Positions 17,373-25,702 of a stretch of 64,000 bases of DNA are shown here, one piece after another. The translations under genes were made by a program, and so were the position numbers. The notes under the pieces are model-generated. The model was given only the letters and a program-made list of their open reading frames with translations, was not told the DNA's origin and ran no database searches. Position 1 is the first letter of the stretch; each line of letters begins with the position of its first letter. The stretch spans positions 1 through 64,000 of the forward strand of contig JADLBX010000056.1 of the NCBI GenBank assembly GCA_020847435.1, written 5' to 3'. This DNA comes from Anaerolineales bacterium (GTDB lineage Bacteria > Chloroflexota > Anaerolineae > Anaerolineales > Villigracilaceae).

Positions 17373-19709
17373 ATGACCACACGATACTTCGGCGAACGGA
17401 TAAAGCGCAATGAAGACCCGCGACTGCTGACGGGGCAGGGGTTGTATGTGGACGATGTGGATTTGCCGAACATGCTTCACGTGGCGTTTTTGCGAAGCCC
17501 GTATGCCCATGCAAAAATAAATCGCATTGACGTTTCGCAGGCGTTACAGCGCGCGGGCGTGGTCGCGGCGTACACGGCGCACGATCTCGGCGATTACTGG
17601 AAGCCTGGTCCGTTGCTCGTCTCGCCGCCGCCTGTAAAAGATATAACTTTCAACGAAAAGACTCAAGTGCCGCTGGCGAAGGACAAGGTCAAGTTTGCGG
17701 GCGAGCCGATCGTGATGGTGCTGGCGGAGAGTCGCTACATCGCCGAAGACGCGCTGGCGGATATTCAAGTGGATTACGAACCGCTCGCTTCTGTCGTGGA
17801 CTTGGAGTTGGCTCTCGACCCCAGCAGTATCCTCATCCACGAAGAGATCGGGTCGAACGTCGCGGCGCACGTGGTGCAGACGAAGGGCGACTACGCGTCG
17901 GCGAAGAAAGACGCGGCGCTCGTCATCCAGCGGCGATTCAGTTACGAGCACGGATGCGCCGCCGCCATGGAGAATCGTGGCATTGTGGCGGAGTGGGATA
18001 AACGCGCGGGGCGGCTAACGGTCTGGGACACGACTCAGGCACCCGTCGTGATTCGAAACGGGCTGGCGGGGATGCTCGGGCTGTCGGAGCGGCAGGTGCG
18101 CGTCATCGCACCGTTCATCGGCGGCGGATTCGGTCCGAAGATCATGATGTTCTATCAGGAGGAAGTGCTCGTCCCGTGGGCGGCGATGAAGTTGAACCGC
18201 CCCGTCAAATGGATCGAAGACCGCGCCGAAAATTTTGTCGCCACCACGCACGAACGCGGACAGATCCACAACGCCGAAATTGCGTTCGACAACGAGGGGC
18301 GCATCCTCGGCGTGCATGATATTTTCCTGCACGACACGGGCGCGTACGCGCCGTATGGACTCACCGTGCCGCTCAACTCGCAAGCCAACGTGCTGGGACT
18401 GTACGACATCAAAAATTATTACAGCGAGTTCACGGCGGTCTTTACCAACAAGACCATCGTCACGCCGTATCGCGGCGCGGGCAGGCAACATGGCGTGTTC
18501 GTGATCGAACGCTTGCTGGACATCGCCGCAAAAGAATTAAATATTGACCGCGCCGAAATCCGCAGGCGAAATTTTATTCAGCCGAATCAATTCCCATACG
18601 ACAACGAGATCATCTATCAGGATTTTGCGCCCATCGTGTACGACAGCGGAAACTACGAACCGTTGCTGAATGAAGCGCTGGAAAAAATCGGCTATCGCAA
18701 ATTCGTGGAGGAGATTCAACCGAAACTGCGCGCGGAGGGGAAGCACGTGGGCATCGGCGTGGTGGCATACGTCGAAGGGACGGGAATCGGCCCCTATGAA
18801 GGGGCAAAAGTACAGGTGATGGGAAGCGGGCGCGTGTCGGTCGTCACAGGCGTCGGCACACAGGGACAGGGTCACTTCACGAGTTACGCGCAGATCGTTG
18901 CCGAACAACTCGGGGTGCGCGTGGATCAGATTGACGTGGTCACGGGCGACACCGACCAGTTTTATTGGGGCGCGGGGACGTTCGCCAGCCGCGGCGCGGT
19001 GGTGGCGGGCAATGCCATCAACGAAGCGGCGAAAGTTGTGCGTAAAAAGATTCTCAAACTTGCGTCCGAACATTTCAACGCGCCCGAAGACGAACTCGAA
19101 CTCGACGACGGAGTTGTGCGCGTGCAGGATATTCCGAGACAGTCCATTTCGTTGGGCGAACTGGCGAACATGGCGAACCCGACGCGCGGAGCCGTCAAAC
19201 CTGGCACAGAGCCTGGGTTGGAAGCGACCAACTATTTCGGTCCAGAAAGAGGCGCAACCGCCAGCGGAATCCACGCGATGATCGTGGAAGTGAATCCCGA
19301 GACGATGCAGATCCACATCCAAAAATATCTCGTGGTGCATGATTGCGGCAAGGTCATCAATCCGCTCATTCTCGACGGGCAGATTCACGGCGGCGTGGCG
19401 CAAGGCATCGGCAACGCGTTTTACGAACGGCTCGCCTACGACGAAAACGGGCAACTGCTCAACGGCACGTTCATGGATTATCACCTGCCGAGCAGTCTCG
19501 ATGTGCCGCGCATCGAAACCGCGCACGGCGAAACGCTCTCGCCGCTCAACCCGATGGGCGTGAAAGGCGCGGGTGAAGCGGGAGCGATTCCCGTCGGTCC
19601 GCTCTTTGCGCAGGCGTTGGAAGACGCGCTGTGGGATTCGGAGTTTGAGGTGTTGGAGATTCCGTTGAATTCGAGTCGGTTGTGGGAGATTGTGAGGGGG
19701 AAGAGGTAA
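17373..19709 (+). CDS. Molybdenum hydroxylase, molybdopterin-binding large subunit
   Basis: Xanthine-dehydrogenase/CoxL-superfamily catalytic subunit, 778 residues from the ATG that has TAGGAGAA 5-6 bases upstream. It opens FGERIKRNEDPRLLTGQG and carries the hammerhead domain, then GGGFGPKI, the active-site loop PYRGAGR (about 368), GTQGQGHFTSYAQI and the catalytic Glu in VKGAGEAGAI near the C-terminus. True CO dehydrogenases have AYXCSFR at the loop, so this is a hydroxylase of another substrate, probably an N-heterocycle. It is split from its FAD and 2Fe-2S partners by six genes, which is unusual. Confidence 0.92.
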   Translation: MTTRYFGERIKRNEDPRLLTGQGLYVDDVDLPNMLHVAFLRSPYAHAKINRIDVSQALQRAGVVAAYTAHDLGDYWKPGPLLVSPPPVKDITFNEKTQVPLAKDKVKFAGEPIVMVLAESRYIAEDALADIQVDYEPLASVVDLELALDPSSILIHEEIGSNVAAHVVQTKGDYASAKKDAALVIQRRFSYEHGCAAAMENRGIVAEWDKRAGRLTVWDTTQAPVVIRNGLAGMLGLSERQVRVIAPFIGGGFGPKIMMFYQEEVLVPWAAMKLNRPVKWIEDRAENFVATTHERGQIHNAEIAFDNEGRILGVHDIFLHDTGAYAPYGLTVPLNSQANVLGLYDIKNYYSEFTAVFTNKTIVTPYRGAGRQHGVFVIERLLDIAAKELNIDRAEIRRRNFIQPNQFPYDNEIIYQDFAPIVYDSGNYEPLLNEALEKIGYRKFVEEIQPKLRAEGKHVGIGVVAYVEGTGIGPYEGAKVQVMGSGRVSVVTGVGTQGQGHFTSYAQIVAEQLGVRVDQIDVVTGDTDQFYWGAGTFASRGAVVAGNAINEAAKVVRKKILKLASEHFNAPEDELELDDGVVRVQDIPRQSISLGELANMANPTRGAVKPGTEPGLEATNYFGPERGATASGIHAMIVEVNPETMQIHIQKYLVVHDCGKVINPLILDGQIHGGVAQGIGNAFYERLAYDENGQLLNGTFMDYHLPSSLDVPRIETAHGETLSPLNPMGVKGAGEAGAIPVGPLFAQALEDALWDSEFEVLEIPLNSSRLWEIVRGKR

Positions 19710-19907
19710 TTGGTAAGTGGTAATTGGGAGATTGGAGACTGAGGATTAGAGAATTGGAGAATTGGAGGGGATGAAGAACCGCTTCATTCCCCGCCGATGG
19801 TTGGTACTGTCCATTGGCTTTTTGTTTTGCCTGAGCCTCTAACGGTGTGTTGAGGATGGTCGGTTCAATATTTTGGGCAGGTAATCCGTTATAATGTCTG
19901 CAAGACC
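19710..19907. repeat. Spacer with AT-rich repeat units; boundary of the catabolic block
   Basis: TAATTGGTAAGTGGTAATTGG is followed by GGAGATTGGAGACTGAGGA and two GAGAATTGGA units up to 19770. The remaining 135 bases hold no clear feature except AT-rich sequence (GGTTCAATATTTTGGG and TTATAATG) that may contain the promoter of the methyltransferase gene. Confidence 0.5.
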
Positions 19908-21056
19908 ATGAGCAACAAAAACTCAAAGCCGAAAGTTATCGATTTGTATGCTGGCGTAGGCGGGTTGAGCTTAGGCTCAATTCGTGCTGGTTTCGATTTG
20001 GCTCTTGCTGTTGAGTGGGATAAACATGCAATGAAAGCTCATGAGATTAACTTTCCGAAATATAAGCATTTAAGTACCGACATTGCAAAATTGAGTGGTA
20101 AAAAATTATTGAAAGAAGCGGGATTATCCGAAGGAGAACTCGACGGTTTAATCGGCGGTCCTCCATGTCAAGGATTTAGCGTAATCGGAAGCCGAAACCA
20201 TCTCGACCCAAGAAATGATTTGTTCGTAAAGTTTTTCAAACTTGTCAAAGAGTGCAAGCCCAGGTTTTTTGTTGCAGAAAATGTTTTGGGAATTTTAGAT
20301 AGTTTATACGATGAAATAAGAAAAACCGCATTCAAGCAGGTTGAAAAGGAATATATACTTATCGACCCCATGAAATTCAGGGCTTCGGATTTCGGCGCTC
20401 CGACAAGTCGTGAACGTGTTTTCTTCATCGGTTATCGGCGCGATAGTATGTCCGAATTGACAAAAGAAGATTTTGAAAAACAAAAAGCCGCAGAAATTAC
20501 TACGGTTGCCAAGGCTCTTCAAGGATTGCCGACTCGCATTAATAGCGAATGGTTAAGTGAAGAAGAAAGTTGGCGACCCGTAAGACCTTTATCGACCCCA
20601 TACTTTAAAAAATATGTGGATGGAAATATTCCTACAGGCATGGGAGACGAGGAGGCCGTCCGAAAATACAAAGAGGAAGGATTGGTTTCTGGGAATTTCG
20701 GAACTCGTCATTCCCCAGAAGTTTACAAACGATACAAGGCATTAAAGTCTGGACAAACCGATTCCGTATCAAGGTCTCCTAGATTGAAGTCAAACGGACT
20801 TTGCCCCACGATTCGAGCAGGAACTGGCCCAGATAAAGGAAGCTACCAAGCGGTTCGTCCGATTCATCCGACGGCACATCGAGTTATCACCCCAAGGGAA
20901 GCCGCCAGATTACAAGGCTTTCCTGATTGGTTTCAATTTGCGCCATCGAAATGGCACAGTTTTAGACAGATTGGTAATAGCGTAAGTCCGATATTGTCCG
21001 AGGCTATACTCAGAACAATTCATTCCAAATTAGCAAATACCAACAAGTCGAAATAA
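19908..21056 (+). CDS. dcm: DNA (cytosine-5) methyltransferase
   Basis: C5-cytosine DNA methylase of 382 residues. Motif I is DLYAGVGGLSLG (about 12-23), motif IV GGPPCQGFS with the catalytic Cys87, motif VI AENV, motif VIII TSRERVFFIG, and motifs IX/X RLQGFPDWF and QIGNSVSP. Lower GC than its neighbours marks the start of a transferred block to about 23.8 kb. The genes after it (GHKL ATPase, Rossmann-like protein, Vsr) match modification-linked operons. The recognition site cannot be read. Confidence 0.93.
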   Translation: MSNKNSKPKVIDLYAGVGGLSLGSIRAGFDLALAVEWDKHAMKAHEINFPKYKHLSTDIAKLSGKKLLKEAGLSEGELDGLIGGPPCQGFSVIGSRNHLDPRNDLFVKFFKLVKECKPRFFVAENVLGILDSLYDEIRKTAFKQVEKEYILIDPMKFRASDFGAPTSRERVFFIGYRRDSMSELTKEDFEKQKAAEITTVAKALQGLPTRINSEWLSEEESWRPVRPLSTPYFKKYVDGNIPTGMGDEEAVRKYKEEGLVSGNFGTRHSPEVYKRYKALKSGQTDSVSRSPRLKSNGLCPTIRAGTGPDKGSYQAVRPIHPTAHRVITPREAARLQGFPDWFQFAPSKWHSFRQIGNSVSPILSEAILRTIHSKLANTNKSK

Positions 21057-21093
21057 TTCCTTATCATCAATGCAGTACTAATGGAGGTGAAGA

Positions 21094-22419
21094 ATGGCAA
21101 ATTCAGATGTTATTAATGCAAGACCTTCAAAAGCATTGTTTATTGAGATGTTGACAAAAGATATCCCTCTTATAAGGGCAATCTTAGATTTGGTGGACAA
21201 TTCAGTAGATGGTGCTCGGCGAATGCGTTCAGATGAGGACTTTAGCGGGCTTTGGATAAAAATAGATATTTCGAAAAATAGATTTAGAATAGCAGACAAC
21301 TGTGGGGGCATGTCGGTAGCAACAGCAAGGGAATATGCTTTTCGATTTGGACGCGCCGATGATGCTCCAGAGACACCTGGGTCGGTTGGTCAATTTGGAG
21401 TTGGCATGAAAAGAGCCTTCTTTAAATTAGGTAAGTTTTTCTCAGTCGAATCAAAAACAAAAAACAATTCTTTTGTCGTTGAAGTCGATGTAGACGAATG
21501 GGAGAAAACCGAAGAGTGGGTTTTTCATTTCAAAGAATTTGATGAAAAGACCAAAAACCCGTCCGATACTATAGGAACGACAATTTTGGTTGAGTCTTTA
21601 CACGAGAATGTTTCGGAAAATTTCGGTCAGGATAATTTTAGAACTCGATTATCTCAAGAACTCGCAACTGCTCATTTATTAAGCATTAATAAAGGTCTAC
21701 AAATGTCTTTGAATGGTATTCCTTTGCAAATGAGGGATTTGTCTTTGTATATGTCGAAACAGATAAAGCCTGTTTTGAAGAAGATTGAATATAAAGTTAA
21801 AAACCATCCCGACCCAGTTGACGTGGAAATTATCGCGGGTATTGCAGACTCTTCTCCGAAAGATGCTGGATGGTTTGTGTTCTGCAATGGACGACTTCTT
21901 TTAGAGCGAGATAAAACGCCAATCACTGGATGGGGCGAAAAAGATGGTGGCAAAATCCCGTTATACCATCAGCAGTATGCAAGGTTTCGAGGCTACGTCT
22001 TTTTTAATTCGGACTATGCTGAACTGCTACCTTGGAACACCACCAAAACTGGCGTTGACACTGACTCCCCAATTTATCAAAGCGTTCGTTTGGAAATGGT
22101 TAGCATAATGCGACCCATAATCGACTTTTTAAATGAACTGAAAGAATCCAAAGGCGAGAATGATGAGCGAGACAGCCCGTTAGAGAAAATTGTAACAGCG
22201 ACAAAAACATTCAAAATTGAAGAAATAGACTCTTTTGCAAAAACATTTGAAACTCCAAAATATAAGAAAACAGAAAAAACCGCTGAGACTATTCCGATTC
22301 AATACCGTGTCCCCAAAAAGCAAGCTGAGATTGTCAAAAAATCGTTAGGGGCAAAGAGTTGGCGAGAAGTTGGCGAAATGACCTTCGAATATTATCTCAA
22401 ACAAGAAGGGGATGAATAA
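21094..22419 (+). CDS. GHKL (MutL/MORC-like) ATPase
   Basis: A 441-residue protein with an N-terminal GHKL ATPase: N box ILDLVDNSVDGA (Asn36), G1 box RIADNCGGM, G2 box GSVGQFGVGMKRAFFKLG. A transducer-like domain follows to about 330, then a charged tail with a Lys-rich linker. Prokaryotic MORC/MutL-type ATPases are known beside m5C methylases and Vsr in restriction-modification operons, where they are thought to act as DNA-dependent clamps. AT-rich like its neighbours. The stop overlaps the next start by one base. Confidence 0.85.
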   Translation: MANSDVINARPSKALFIEMLTKDIPLIRAILDLVDNSVDGARRMRSDEDFSGLWIKIDISKNRFRIADNCGGMSVATAREYAFRFGRADDAPETPGSVGQFGVGMKRAFFKLGKFFSVESKTKNNSFVVEVDVDEWEKTEEWVFHFKEFDEKTKNPSDTIGTTILVESLHENVSENFGQDNFRTRLSQELATAHLLSINKGLQMSLNGIPLQMRDLSLYMSKQIKPVLKKIEYKVKNHPDPVDVEIIAGIADSSPKDAGWFVFCNGRLLLERDKTPITGWGEKDGGKIPLYHQQYARFRGYVFFNSDYAELLPWNTTKTGVDTDSPIYQSVRLEMVSIMRPIIDFLNELKESKGENDERDSPLEKIVTATKTFKIEEIDSFAKTFETPKYKKTEKTAETIPIQYRVPKKQAEIVKKSLGAKSWREVGEMTFEYYLKQEGDE

Positions 22420-23381
22420 TGCCTACTGGAAGTTATCAGAAAATCAACTATTCTCTAAGACCGTCAAAGAGCATCGAAAGAAAGATGTTGGCTGAGGCAA
22501 TGCAGAGAATGTCTTATTTCGGACGGCTTGGTTCATATAGATACGTCGGATTCGGTTCAACATATTTCAGTGATTTTAAATTGTTCCATAAATTGTTAGG
22601 TATTAAGAAGATGGTAAGCATAGAAGAAGACGTTATCAACCAAGACAGATTTAAATTTAACCGCCCATTTTCTTGTGTACGAATGGAGTTTGGGAAATCC
22701 ACCTCCGTGTTACCGAAATTGAGTTGGCGTGAAAAAAACATTGTCTGGTTGGATTATGATGGGACGTTGAACAATGACGTTCTAAACGATATAAGCTTTT
22801 GTTGTACAAATCTTCAATCTGGCAGTATGTTATTAGTCTCTGTGAATGCTCACCCTGAGAGAGTAGATAATTCAATCTCTCCTGAATTACGCCCTGAAAA
22901 AAGATTAGAACTATTAAAACAAAGAGTTGGGGAAGAAAAAGTTCCCATCGATGTTGTCGGTGCTAATTTGAGCGATTGGGGTACTGCTGAAGTTTCAAGA
23001 AGAATAATTTTAAACGAAATCGAAGAAACCCTTTTACAAAGAAACGGCTCTCGGAAAAGTCCGCTGGTGTTTAAACAGTTAATTAATTTTCATTATGCCG
23101 ATGGTGCTAGAATGCTCACAGTGGGCGGCGTTATTTTTCGAGACGAGCAGATGGATATGTTTGATATGTGTGCATTTGATCAAATAGAGTTTGTAAGATT
23201 GGATAAAAAGCCTTATGAGATTGAACCTCCCAACTTAACCTTTAGAGAAATACATTATATTGACAGATATTTGCCGAATCGAATTAGCATGTTGGGCTTA
23301 GACGGTTTGCCCAAAGATGATGTAGAAAAATATGCTAAGTTGTATCGTTACTTCCCGACATTTTCTGAGACCGAGATATAG
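22419..23381 (+). CDS. Rossmann-like protein of a modification/Vsr operon, function unknown
   Basis: A 320-residue protein that I do not recognise by name. The first half looks like a class I methyltransferase fold: RYVGFGSTYFSDF (motif I-like Gly loop, about 41-53), an acidic strand end VSIEED (about 69), and VWLDYDG (about 109-115) where motif IV would lie. The second half has a long helix pair and the segment FHYADGARMLTVGGV. Its start is fused to the ATPase stop (TAATG) and vsr follows 9 bases later, so it belongs to the same system. It could be a methyltransferase-like effector or a nuclease partner. Confidence 0.6.
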   Translation: MPTGSYQKINYSLRPSKSIERKMLAEAMQRMSYFGRLGSYRYVGFGSTYFSDFKLFHKLLGIKKMVSIEEDVINQDRFKFNRPFSCVRMEFGKSTSVLPKLSWREKNIVWLDYDGTLNNDVLNDISFCCTNLQSGSMLLVSVNAHPERVDNSISPELRPEKRLELLKQRVGEEKVPIDVVGANLSDWGTAEVSRRIILNEIEETLLQRNGSRKSPLVFKQLINFHYADGARMLTVGGVIFRDEQMDMFDMCAFDQIEFVRLDKKPYEIEPPNLTFREIHYIDRYLPNRISMLGLDGLPKDDVEKYAKLYRYFPTFSETEI

Positions 23382-23390
23382 AAGAAATAA

Positions 23391-23801
23391 ATGGCAGATA
23401 CGTTCTCTAAAGAAAAACGTTCCGAAATCATGGCTGCTATTCATAGCAAAAATACTCACTCCACCGAGAGAAGGTTACGAGCGGGGTTAGTGTCTGCGAG
23501 AATTTCGGGCTGGCGAATGAACGCAAAAGATTTAGCGGGAAGACCAGATTTTGTTTTCGATAAGAAGAAGATTGTTATTTTCGTAGATGGATGCTTTTGG
23601 CACGGTTGCAAATGTAAAAGATTGTCGAAAACGCACAAGAGTTTTTGGAAGAATAAAATAGAAACAAATATTTCAAGGGATAAAAGAGCATCGAGAATAT
23701 TGCGTAAACAAGGGTGGAAAGTAGTCAGAATAAAAGAGCATGAACTAAAAGCTTCGGTTTCTAAAACAATGGGAAAAGTAAAGCGAATTATCGGCGTTTA
23801 G
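23391..23801 (+). CDS. vsr: Very short patch repair endonuclease
   Basis: A 136-residue Vsr-family nuclease. It starts with KRSEIMAAIHSKNTHSTER, has the catalytic strand GRPDFVF (about 47-53), then the metal and zinc site IVIFVDGCFWHGCKCK (about 60-75) and a C-terminal RKQGWKVVRIKEHE helix. Vsr nicks next to T:G mismatches left by deamination of 5-methylcytosine, which fits the methylase upstream; in some operons Vsr-like proteins act in restriction. Confidence 0.93.
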   Translation: MADTFSKEKRSEIMAAIHSKNTHSTERRLRAGLVSARISGWRMNAKDLAGRPDFVFDKKKIVIFVDGCFWHGCKCKRLSKTHKSFWKNKIETNISRDKRASRILRKQGWKVVRIKEHELKASVSKTMGKVKRIIGV

Positions 23802-23825
23802 TTGACTAGCATAGCAAGGCGTTAT

Positions 23826-24150
23826 GAATAAATGAAATTGGGGAGGAACCTCACCCAGATTCGCTTGAGCAATCGGCAGGACAGTTTGCCCCTCTCCCAA
23901 GGGAGAGGGCATGGAGTCTGCTTCTGTTCTTGGGTTGATGGGGGTGACGGGTTTCCAAGGGGAAGTTTTGTTTGAGGATGTCTGGGCTTCTCCCCCTTGG
24001 GGGAGACGGGAGAGGGGTTTGTTGGACCTCACCCCGATTGTGACGACTAATCGGCGTGTCCGTTTGCCCCTCTCCCAAGGGAGAGGGCATGGTGTCCGCT
24101 TTTGTTCTGGGGCTGATGAGGGTGGCGGATTACTTGTGCCTGACCATCGG
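23826..24150. repeat. Repeat cluster with GGGTTTCCAAGGGGAAG element
   Basis: The stretch opens with GAATAAATGAAATTGGGGAG and holds CTCTCCCAAGGGAGAGG twice (23892 and 24071) and the unit GTTTGAGGATGTCTGGGCTT (23970). The same unit returns at 24770 and 25591, and the opening sequence near 25465 and 26299. No gene is supported in it. Confidence 0.65.
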
Positions 24151-24192
24151 CTTTTTGTATCGCCCGAGCGCAGTATAATCAGGGAAACCTGT

Positions 24193-24519
24193 ATGAAAAA
24201 GTTCTCCTGCCCCTATTTGAAAGGCGATGTAGAATTAACGGATGAGCGGGAGGCTCATATTGCCGAAACGCATCCAGATTTGTTGCCAGAATATCTACCT
24301 CAACTGGAACAAACACTGGAAGACCCTGACCAAGTGCGGCGCAGCATCCGCATGAGCGGCGCGCGGATGTTCTATCGCTGGTTTGAGGATGTGCGGCAGG
24401 GAAAGTATGTAACGGTTGTTGTGGTAAGCGAGTCGACTCCCGCAGAACGCAACTGGGTCATCACCGCTTACATTACCCGCCGTGTGATAAATGGAGAAAT
24501 AGAATGGCAGAAAAGTTAA
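24193..24519 (+). CDS. Small protein upstream of DUF2283, possible toxin-like partner
   Basis: A 108-residue protein from the ATG at 24193; the longer open frame reads through repeats and is not believed. It begins MKKFSCPYLKGDVELTDERE, followed by HIAETHPDLLPEYL and a core ending YVTVVVVSE and WVITAYITRR. The small alpha/beta plan with conserved His, Arg and Thr recalls RelE/barnase-like phage nucleases and related DUF families, but I cannot name it. It overlaps the next gene by 16 bases, so the two form a pair. Confidence 0.6.
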   Translation: MKKFSCPYLKGDVELTDEREAHIAETHPDLLPEYLPQLEQTLEDPDQVRRSIRMSGARMFYRWFEDVRQGKYVTVVVVSESTPAERNWVITAYITRRVINGEIEWQKS

Positions 24520-24743
24520 CTTTCCAATATGACCGTGATGCTGATATTCTGTATATCAACACCGTTCCGCCGTACGCCGAACAGGAATCGGAGGAACTGG
24601 AAGATGAGATCATCGTGCGATTGAACCCGAAGACGCACAAGGTGGAGAATTTTGAAGTGCTGTTCTTTACCAGTCGCTTACTCAGAAGCGAACTGTTCTC
24701 TTTGCCTGTGATCGCAGACTTAAAGCAAGTTACGACAAATTGA
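24504..24743 (+). CDS. DUF2283 family protein
   Basis: A 79-residue protein beginning MAEKLTFQYDRDADILYI, the hallmark of DUF2283 (a tyrosine and Asp-rich opening strand), with EIIVRLNPKTHKVENFEVL in the middle. The family is of unknown function and often pairs with a small upstream protein, as here (16-base overlap). An antitoxin role is possible but not shown. Confidence 0.75.
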   Translation: MAEKLTFQYDRDADILYINTVPPYAEQESEELEDEIIVRLNPKTHKVENFEVLFFTSRLLRSELFSLPVIADLKQVTTN

Positions 24744-24744
24744 G

Positions 24745-24800
24745 GGTGACGGGTTTCCAAAGGGAAGTTTTGTTTGAGGATGTCTGGGCTTCTCCCCCGT
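24745..24800. repeat. Second copy of the GGGTTTCCAAGGGGAAG element
   Basis: GGTGACGGGTTTCCAAAGGG and TTGAGGATGTCTGGGCTTCT match the copies near 23946 and 25567. Confidence 0.65.
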
Positions 24801-24825
24801 GAGGGAGGTAAGTTTTGAGCAGGCG

Positions 24826-25113
24826 TTATGACAATTGGATAAACACGTCTGGCTTTTGCTCGGCAATTCGTAACAACGCCACAGCAGGTCCGCTGGGTTT
24901 GCGCCGTCCTTGTTCCCAGTCTTGAATCGTGCGCAGGCTTACACCCATCAAACCTGCAAACGCCGATTGCGATAGCTTCAACTTTGTTCGAATGATTTTC
25001 GGCGGCGCAGGTTCTTTCAAAGTATAGGCGCGCAAAGTTCTTGCGCCAGCCTTGTATGCTTTGACTTCACGAATCCCCTCGAGAATTTCCTTGCCAATAT
25101 CACGCTTAGACAT
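24826..25113 (-). CDS. HTH (XRE/HigA-like) antitoxin
   Basis: A 95-residue DNA-binding protein: an N-terminal helical arm, then an HTH with RTKLKLSQSAFAGLMGVS and RTIQDWEQGRRKPSGPA (about 43-75). This is the HigA/MqsA-type form, in which antitoxin follows toxin. Its start overlaps the toxin gene end by 8 bases. It should neutralise the toxin and repress the operon. Confidence 0.85.
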   Translation of the reverse strand: MSKRDIGKEILEGIREVKAYKAGARTLRAYTLKEPAPPKIIRTKLKLSQSAFAGLMGVSLRTIQDWEQGRRKPSGPAVALLRIAEQKPDVFIQLS

Positions 25114-25417
25114 TTTCTATTTCCTTTGCTATTTGACGTAAAACATGAGCGGGGATATTTTCGACTTCATTCTTGCTGTAAATCGTCAACAGCCAGATTT
25201 CGTCATCTCGTTTCTTGAAGTAGTAAATGATCCGCACACCGCCGCTTTTGCCTTTCCCAGACATCGCCCAACGAACCTTTCGGACTCCGCCAGAGCCGCG
25301 AACAATCTTGCCAGATTCAGGATACTGTAGCAGGAAACTTTGCAATCCAAAATATTCATCTTCAGACAGGTAATCGTAGACATGTTTTGTGAACGCGGTG
25401 CCTTCGATGAATTCCAT
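25106..25417 (-). CDS. RelE/HigB-like toxin
   Basis: A 103-residue protein from the ATG at 25417, beginning MEFIEGTAFTKHVYDYL. The RelE-fold C-terminal half shows KVRWAMSGKGKSGGVRIIYYF and IWLLTIYSKNE, typical of the HigB/COG4737 toxins that cleave mRNA on ribosomes. The start was chosen because a strong promoter lies directly upstream and leaves no room for a leader. Antitoxin follows with an 8-base overlap. Confidence 0.85.
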   Translation of the reverse strand: MEFIEGTAFTKHVYDYLSEDEYFGLQSFLLQYPESGKIVRGSGGVRKVRWAMSGKGKSGGVRIIYYFKKRDDEIWLLTIYSKNEVENIPAHVLRQIAKEIENV

Positions 25418-25452
25418 TAACCGATTATACGGCAAAGCCGTATGGGTTGCAA
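25417..25452 (-). promoter_or_regulatory. Promoter of the toxin-antitoxin operon, probably leaderless
   Basis: On the minus strand TTGCAA (25452-25447), a 17-base spacer and TATAAT (25429-25424) precede the toxin ATG (25417) by 6 bases. Transcription would begin at or next to the A of the ATG, and no ribosome site exists. Confidence 0.6.
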
Positions 25453-25464
25453 GAGGTGTACTGA

Positions 25465-25690
25465 AAAAATGAAATTGGGGCGGGAGGACCTATCCCCCCG
25501 CCCGCTTCGACACGCTCAGCGCGGCGCTTCCCAAATGGGAAGGGGGCTAGTCGGTTGATGAGGTTGACGGGTTTCCGAGGAGAAGTTTTGTTTGAGGATG
25601 TCTGGGCTTCTCCCTTCAGGGGAGACGGGAGAGGGGTTTGTGTTTGACCTCACCCCTAGCCCCTCTCCTAAAAGGAGAGGGGGACGCGCC
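25465..25690. repeat. Third copy of the GGGTTTCC element with CTCACCCCTAGCCC tract
   Basis: GACGGGTTTCCGAGGAGAAG, GTTTGAGGATGTCTGGGCTT and CTCACCCCTAGCCCCTCTCC follow one another. Together with the copies at 23946 and 24745 this brackets the two small gene pairs. Confidence 0.6.
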
Positions 25691-25702
25691 GAGCCAAGCA
25701 GG

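Noticed and set aside
19908-23801. The Dcm-GHKL-Vsr block as a prophage or transposon
   Set aside because: No integrase, transposase, phage gene or flanking duplication is seen; only base composition suggests transfer.
23911-24192. 94-codon extension before the small gene at 24193
   Set aside because: Encoded by dispersed repeats; the ATG at 24193 gives a compact conserved-looking protein.
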